Positions 39,601 through 48,600 of a DNA stretch of 64,000 bases are shown piece by piece (positions within the stretch are counted from its first letter, which is position 1; every line of letters starts with the position of its first letter). Below the pieces are notes generated by a model. That model saw only the letters and a program-made list of their open reading frames with translations, did no database searches and was not told where the DNA came from. The DNA comes from Mytilus galloprovincialis (lineage: Eukaryota > Mollusca > Bivalvia > Mytilida > Mytilidae): assembly GCF_965363235.1 (NCBI RefSeq), contig NC_134844.1, positions 87,940,664 to 88,004,663 of the forward strand. The letters are read 5' to 3'. Position numbers and translations under genes: made by a program.

Positions 39601-42600
39601 ATCTCCTATAAAAAAACGAGTATACAAGCAACGATGATGATTGTACATTATACAAAATAAATTGTTTTTTTTTCTGAATCGTTTAAATAAACCATAAAAC
39701 ATAAACCAAGATTGTATGTCTGTTTTTTTCAACTTGTTTTTTTCATTTCAGACATGCAGTGAAAAAAATAATACTTAAAACAAGACAATTCTGCGGTTGG
39801 TTTCTTGCAATAGTTTTGCTGCAAATATTGCTTGAGGTATTTTTTAAAGGATTCAAAATGCCAAACTTAACAGTTAACGGTGTCGATTCATATCAACAAT
39901 AAGGCAATGTTATGAATAGAAATAGATATCATTATTTCATTATTTAAGGTGGTATCCAACACTTTCACTAAAATAAATTTGGCTCGTTTAATTTTCATAA
40001 AATTTTGACAAAGTATTTACTTTGACCCTTTGACAAAAATATAAAAATTTCAAAATATTTGAACCAACCAATTGATCAGAAAAAATTTCACTGGTTATAT
40101 AGCAGTTTGACAAACACTAATTTTGATCATTAAGAAGCTTAATATTCCGTTAACCACAAAACGTAATCAAAACGTTTAGCTGATTTTACAGAGTTATCTC
40201 CCTGTAGTGTTAGGTACCTCCTTAAACTAATCAAATATGAAACATTACACCATTAAATCACAGTCGTACTGACCCTGTTTTTTTCAAGTACAAACTTTGA
40301 CGACATTGATACATTCTTATTATATGAATACTATTTGGTAATTTGCATAGAACATCTGATTGAATACATTTTCTGTTGTATTTTCAAAGTGTAAAAGAAA
40401 ACTCTAAGGTACAAAATGATTGTTCAAATCAAATAAGCATTCACCTTTGAATATGGATTTTAATTAGATTATATTATATATCTGTCATGTATACAGTCAG
40501 ATATATGAAAGTGAAATCAGATAACTTGACAAAATAGTATTTGTTCTTGCCTTTGAGAAGGTTAACACATAGTAATATAACTATATTAATTTGGGTATAC
40601 ATTAAGTCGGCGAACAACTGTATTTCTTTTAAATATATCAAGTTGTGAAAGTTAAAAAATGTTTTCTTAATTCCTATGACTAGAACATACCTTTCAAAGA
40701 TTTTACCAAAAATACATGTCGTCCACACAGTTGCCTTGAAATTTTTTTTGTTGAAAGCAGACTTCGCTATAATAAATATTTTGTTTAGTGTAACATGTAT
40801 AATATGTCACTAGTATACAGATTTAAGTCTTGGACAGCATCTAAATAATATAATATAAAAAAGAAGATGTGGTATGATTGCCAATGAGACAACTATCCAC
40901 AAAAGACCAAAATGACACAAACATTAACAATTATATGTCACCATACGGTCTTCAACAATGAGCAAAGCCCATACCGCATATAGTCAGCTATAAAAGGCCC
41001 CAATAAGACAATGTAAAACAATTCAAGCGAGAAAACTAAGGCCTTATTTATGTAAAAAAATGAACGAAAAACAAATAAGTAACACATATACAAACGACAA
41101 CCACTAAATTACAGGCTCCTGGCTTGGGACAGGCACATACATAAATAATGTGGCGGGGTTAAACATGTTAGCGGGATCCCAACCCTCCCCCTGACCTGGG
41201 ACAGTGGTATAGTATAAGTATAGACTGAACAGATATATAAGACTGTCAGCGAATTGTCTGAACAGTACTAAAAAGTTCGCAGTGGATAAGCCAGACAATT
41301 GAAAGGAATTCTAAACAAACTACATAATATTTATTCAGTATAATAAGATCTTTTCTTAACATCTGAAACTGTGCACACATTTGGTTTAATTGAACTCTAA
41401 CGATAGTAGTAATGTTATATATATTTTTGCCTATCATTTTTAATTTATAATTTCAAGCGGTCTATAGGAAACTTTTCCTTTTTCCAACATTTGAAGAAAA
41501 AAGAGCTTTATACGATTTTTAACAGTATAATTTTTTAATAATTTTCAGTATAATTTGAATTTTGCAGATTGTAGGACTCATATTTACAAACAAAGAATAT
41601 TCACAGATCAGATCATCAAATACACTCGATAATGGAATCCCAGAGGACTCACATACTGTGCTTCACTCAAAGACAATAATTTTTAGAGCAGTATTTCGAG
41701 GGATAAAGTCTTTCTTCATTAGTAACTGGAAAAGGTTGTTGTTTAAAGCGTTTGCTATTTTTCCCATTTACATTATTTGACACAACGTCTAATATGTGAC
41801 AAATCCTGATTTATCAAAATACAACTTAAAAAGTCATTTTTTTTTTATTTTCTAATTAAGGCAGTTGTTGGCATCCTATTTTGTTAGAATAAAGGATACA
41901 AATGTTGATGATTGTTATCAAAGGTACCAGGATTATAATTTAGTACGCAAGACGCGCGTTTCGTCTACATAAGACTCATCAGTGACGCTCATATCAAAAT
42001 AGTAATAAACCAAACAAATACAAAGTTGAAGAGCATTGAGGATCCAAAATTCCAAAAAGTTGTGCCAAATACGGCTAAGGTAATCTATGCCTGGGATAAG
42101 AAAATCCTTAGTTTTCGAAAAATTCAAAGTTTGGTAAACAGGAAATTTATAAAAATGACCACATAATTGATATTTATGTCAACACCGAAGTGCTGACTAC
42201 TAGGCTGGTGATACCCTCGAGGACGAAGCGTCCACCAGCAGAGGCATCGACCCAGTGGTGTAAATTGTTATCAAAGGTACCAGGATTATAATTTAGTACG
42301 CCAGACGCGCGTTTCGTCTACATAAGACTCATAAGTGACGTTCATATCAAAATAGTAATAAACCAAACAAATACAAAGTTGAAGAGCATTGAGGATCCAA
42401 AATTCCAAAAAGTTGTGCCAAATACAGCTAACTAAAGGTAATCTATGCCTGGGATAAGAAAATCCTTAGTTTTTCGAAAAATTCAAAGTTTGGTAAACAG
42501 GAAATTTATAAAAATTACCACATAATTGATATTCAAGTCAACACCGAAGTGCTGACTACTGGGCTGGTGATACCCTCGGGGACGAAACGTCCACCAGCAA

Positions 42601-45600
42601 TAGCATCGACCCAGTGATGTAAATTGTTATCAACAGTATCTGTTTTTAATAATTTGCAACTTACGAAGTTAGCATTATTAAAATATATATTTTATAGTGG
42701 TTTCTTATAAAGATTTTTTTTTAAACTAAAATAGATTGGGATTCAAATACTAATCAATTGTGGACTTTTGACTAGGTCAACACGTTGTATATGGACCTGT
42801 TCAGATTATATTGACCGATGACGACGTACTGACTGAGTTAAAGTCCTTTTTTTATATAATATACATGATATATGTAAATAATATATTAAAAAATGGCACT
42901 TAATTTTCTTTTTCAGAATTCCTAATTTCTATTGTTTAAGATAATTATCCTGTTATGGCAACAAGTAATATTCTTTGACCAACTTTATAGCTTGTTGCGT
43001 TAGCTGTTTTGTATTCTCAGCGTCTGCATTTAACATTCTTGATATCTCCTTCTGATAAACACGCACATTTATGTTCGTCTGCTGCGGAGCTTCCGCCATG
43101 ATTGTTATGTGTGACATCATGGCGTCTTCAATCTTAATTAAGCAACATATTTTAAACGACTATTTTTGTGTGTGTTCCCTATCATATAAACAATGTGTTT
43201 TCGCCTTAAAAGCAACATCCACTTTCTAAGTAAGTCTTATTTACTTCAATTTAATTAACGACAGTTTCAAACTTAAATGTTTCGATAAATTAAGGATATG
43301 TTACCCATTAGATATATATACTAAGCTGTATTTGTTAGCAAATTTCGGAATTTTGGATAAACTATTCTCTTCAACTCTGTACATTTGTGGCCGTTGTTAT
43401 TGGATTTTTTTCAAGCGTCACCGATGAGTGTCGTATAGAAGAAAAAAAACGCATGTCTGGAGTAGAGAATTTAATTCTTGGTAAAATGAAATATAAATTG
43501 ATACTTGGAAAGAGAGTTGTGTCATTGCAATCCAACCACATCTACTTCTATGTATAAAGTATCAGTAGAGGTAAATGGCTAAAACTAGATAAAACAAACA
43601 AGAACACCCACTATGCCATGACAACCCAATATTAAATGATTTTATTGCATCATAATATGCATTATATTTTTAGATCGAAAATATCAGTACTGCATTTCAT
43701 CTTTCTCGGGATTTTGGCGGTAAGTATTTCGGTAAACTCAAACACTGAGAAAACCACATTTAAGATGTTTCCTAACACTGAATTTTATCTAACTTGTTGC
43801 AAATAACTTTTTTCTCATTACCTTAAAGCAAAACTTTCGGATCATGTAAGCACACGTAATGTTGCTCATTTTCATTGTTCGCTCACTTATTTGTATTTTA
43901 GTTATTGAAAACAGTACATGCATGCTTGATGAAGATACTTTTATAAACGATTAGTAATCATTTTGCTACGTATATTCGTCGTATTAAAAGCAGCTTCAAT
44001 AATAATGAGATTCATTGGTATTGCAGCTGAATGTCAACTGTTGAATTGCATTCTAATATTTGAATTATATTCAATGTTAAATGAGTTGCTTAGTCTTATG
44101 AAAATAACAATAAAGATGTTAAGCATACGAATTTTAGGAATAACTGTATAAATTATGATCCGGGGTTTTTTTTTTTTGGAAAACCAATGTTTACGGCGAA
44201 CGAACACATTTCATCGAGATTTGATTTCGTATTTCTGCTATTAAGCAAGCAAACAACTTAAAACAGACCATTTGGGAAAGATGTGATAGTTAATCCGAAA
44301 ACATCTTCAACTTAATCTTAAAAATGTGACGTGCATTATATCTTTTTTCTTACAAACGTGCAGTTAAATCAAAAATTTTTTTTTTTTTTGGATATAATCT
44401 TATTGTTTTTCTTTATTCGGCCTTCTATATATTTATTTTCTAATTATCTATCTTAATGAAGATGTATGTATTATTCCAGATGTGCAACATTGGAACACTC
44501 GGATTAGCAATTAATAGTAGATACGATTCTGTGTTTGGAAACTCAGATATAGCGGCATTGCTGTCGAAGTTCAGAATAGCAGACCACACGTTTACCAGAG
44601 CACTCAACATTTTTTCAATCGTTGTTGTAACTTTTTCCTCCACATCAATTGCTGTCATAATATTTTCAGTTTTTTCCATTGCTACACTGAAATGGAAAAA
44701 AATGTTACTGCTTATTGTAAGTGCAAGTAAAGCCAACATACTTTGAAATTATCTTTAAAAAAACTTTAAAAAACTGGAAACAAATAATCACACATAAACC
44801 ATATACATAACTGATAAACGCATAATATACAATAATGAAACAATATTAGGGTTGTTTTAAAAAACACACCATGACTCAAGGGATATATATAGTTTCATGA
44901 GTGCTAATTCAGAGTTAAAAACATAATTACCAATGTTTTCTTTTGATGTTTATATAACTTTTTCTACTTAGTGGCTAATCGGTTTGAATTCGGTATGATA
45001 CTACGGACAAAAATACGTTGGCAAAGACATATCAAAGTTCGACATTTATTTTTAAATAGTTATACTAATAACATGAACAATGCTTATGGCTTAGTCGAGA
45101 AAAATGATGTTCGTAACCCGTGAATGTATCAATTCGTTTGTTGGTATCCTAGATTATCCTAAGTCGACGTTTTTTTCATGCAGTTACAAACATATATGGT
45201 TAAAGCAAATTTAGTAGTAGACATAAATGTTATTGAATAAGTCGATTGAAAACAGAAAGTAAAAATACGATATGTTTTTGCAGAGTGTAGGATTATGGAG
45301 TATAATAACAGTGGCAACCCTAGTGCAAATAGATTTGTGGGGAAAATTTATAGCAACTGTAAGTATACAGTCACGAGTCGATTAGTTATCATAATACTGA
45401 TATGTCATTACAATATAAAAAAGTGTTTACTTCAGAACTAAAGAAGCATTGTTTAATGCTAAATTGAAATAGATATAGGAAGATGTGGTGTGAGTGCCAA
45501 TGGGACAACTCTCCATCCAAATAACAATGCCAATATTAAATTTCTAAACGTAAACAATAATTCCATGTAACAAATATGAATCATCGCCGCAGCCGCATTT

Positions 45601-48600
45601 TGCGATTTCAAATCTTCAAATTGAACTACAAAAACAATTCATGGTTACAAACATGAAACAAGGGAATCATTTAATTTCCAAATGGAACGAGACCGGCTGC
45701 GTAAACATAATCATCACTGTCTGCTATGCATGCATCACAAGCCAGTCGTCTCCCCAAGCAGTTTATATATCACAATCTGGAATATGACACACTAGATAAA
45801 ATTACTCTCTTCTCAAATTCCTGAAACCGAAATAATTTGAACAAAAGAATAGGGACACTTTAGGTTTGATTGATTCCCTTTATTTCGAAAACTAGTAAAG
45901 TAAAAATATTTGTTTGATGCTTGGTCCATTTCTGTGTGTGTTACATTTTAGTGTTGTGTCGTTGTTATCATCTTATTTTTAATGCGTTTCCCTCGGTTTT
46001 AGTTTGTTACCCCGATTTTGTTTTTTGTCCATGGATTTATGAGTTTTGAACAGCGGTATACTACTGTTGCCTTTATTTACAACTTAAAACTTCCACTTGA
46101 TTGCTACAATTGCAACGTTCTGGGTTAAACCGTTGTTTTTGTAATTACAATAGTCTAATGATTGAAATTTTGTTATATGTTCAGTTAATCGTTTAGAGAT
46201 TTCTTACGTTTGATGCCAAAACATTTATGTGTGCATTACATCCTAAAAATTGTACATCAAGCGAGTTAATTGTGTAAAACGCCCATCATGACATATTTTT
46301 ATAAAACTGCAGACACTTGCACGATTTAATTTCTTACGTCCTTCTCCTCAAAGTGAAAATCACAAAGGATACATGGTGAATCCGACACGAATGAACGGTT
46401 TTGTGTTAATGATTAAAATAAGAAAATAATAATTTAGAAAATAATTTGTATATCATTATCATTCTTTAATAATGTTCGCTTTTACAGGCAGACACAGAAT
46501 TAGAAGAACTTATTAGTACTGAATTAATAAACAATACATCTACTTACCAACATTCACATGCATCTGGATACTTCAACAGGGAAACATCTCTATCTTGGAA
46601 TACACTATTTGTAAAAGTTAGTGATTTGTGTTCTTCGAGAGTCAATACATTTACCACCAAATAGTCATGTACTTAATTATTTTAATGAACATTATCTAAT
46701 CATTTAAGTAACTACTTTTAATACAAGTCCTTCGATAAAAATGACAACACTCGCTTTTGTGAATTTTTAGCTATCGAGTATTACCTGACGACTTCCTGTT
46801 AGTGCTATGATTCTGGTTCTGCTTTTTTGTTTCACAGGCCTTGGTCAGAGTAACTTTCCCTGTTTGCGTCCTTCCCCTTTCCCTTCCTCGTTACCCGTTA
46901 CGTCATACAATTCAAAATTGTGAACGTAGCTTTATCAATATTACTGTACAGTTTTTGATTAGTTTATCTCCATTGGTTCACATAGTTCGTCATGATAATG
47001 TTCCGAGTCTACCGATGACAAAAAAGAATATGACGACAATAGTTTTCGTATCGATAATTTATAGGACACAAGTTTTGATATAAATAAAAAAAAAATGAGT
47101 AAACATCGCTACATGTAAGAATACAATCAATCAATCATCACAATACAACAGAAAATAAAGCAAACAAGATCATTTAAAACAGAGCCGACAGATATCAGAG
47201 GGACAGTAAAATTCATAGATTGGACATATACTGACACACTTGGGCTTAAAATAAAAAGACAAACAGACAAATAATAGTACACAAGACACAACATCGAAAA
47301 CTAAAGACTTAGCAACACAAACCTCACCAAAAACTGGGGTGATCTCAGGTGCTCCGGAGGGGTAAGCAGATCCTGCTCCAAATATGGCACCCTTCGTGTT
47401 GCTTATGTTATTACAAATCCGGACAATGGTCTAATTCGGTAGGTCACATTCCTGAAAAGGGAAGGGTATTGTATTCACGACATAAGGGGCATATCCGACA
47501 TCATATGTGAAACGGTTATTCAATAACGGTCAACCAGCTCGTGATGGCGTCCATAAAATTTACGAAGTGATTATTTCAACTGCACCATTTGGAACTCATG
47601 ATTTAATAGCTTCCTAGTGAGTAGCAATCCTCTATCTAGGTAATCATGATATGATATCGTATCAATTAGGAGATTATATACTCCGTATGCAGGCGCTGTT
47701 GAACTATGTTGCTGATTGTACATGAAAATAGATAGTTCACAATTGGGAAGGTGAAATCATCTCTTTTATCGTAAAGTTTTGTTTTCAGCCAATCCTCATT
47801 GTCAATTTTTAGATGAAAGTCAAAATATAAGGTAGACGCAACTGTATTCGATGGGATTGATTCGTTCAACATAGTCACCAAATTTTGTATTATTCAGTGA
47901 AAGAACATCGTCTGTATAGCGGAACCTAAAGATGAAGGGAGTATTGGCAGTTTTTTTCAGTTACAGCTATAAAACATTTATATAATGCCGATATACTTTT
48001 TTTTCATAAGAGGTGTAAACTACACTGTAAGTAACGTTTTGAGAAAAGTGAATGTGGATTTGTTTTCTTTGTATTTATTGTAAAACGAAATGCACAAAAA
48101 AATAGCTGTTATTCATTTACTTGTAGTTTCCTTGTTATTCTGTAAACTAATTGATCATTAGTCTGTGTTGTATTGAATTGTTTGGGTTTGTTTTCGTTTA
48201 CTCTTCAATTTGTAGAGGTGTAGGTGAAAGGAGTTTTGTCTTGTAAATAGATTTTTTTTTGTCTTAGGTTTTGTATGTCATATGTGCATGTCAGTTGTAC
48301 TAAAATTAATAAAGACTTTTTAAAGAAATGAAAAATAAAAATAATGAGTGTATTTTTTTATTATTATAGGCTGAATGCTGTGGCGTTGGAATTAACATAA
48401 CAAATTCATTCACTGATTCATATTGGTATGGTAACCGGCGTGATTCGACATCACAGCGTATTCCAGTGCAGTGTTGTAAATCTCAGACAGAAGTGTATCC
48501 ATATGCCAGTCAATACGATACGGACTGCACATATAATCTATTAAATGGCTATTATCATAGTGAGGTAAGTTTTTCTGTATGTAAAACTATATTGGTCAAA

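Larger units (their letters stand above)
41911..42632 (-). mobile_element. Tandem retrozyme-like dimer with hammerhead ribozymes
   Basis: Two head-to-tail units of about 353 and 359 bp, each beginning ATTGTTATCAAAGGTACCAG on the plus strand, followed by a third partial start at about 42623. Each unit holds one hammerhead motif on the minus strand and a shared body (GTTGAAGAGCATTGAGGATC, AACACCGAAGTGCTGACTAC, GACGAA.CGTCCACCAGCA). Tandem units with one hammerhead each are the hallmark of retrozymes, which are known in mussels and move through circular RNA. Units differ at few sites, so the insertion or duplication is fairly young. Intron 13 of the triple tetraspanin. Confidence 0.75.

Noticed and set aside
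44440-44739. 99-codon antisense ORF
   Set aside because: It lies opposite the well-supported tetraspanin exon 44480-44716 and has no splice or family support of its own.
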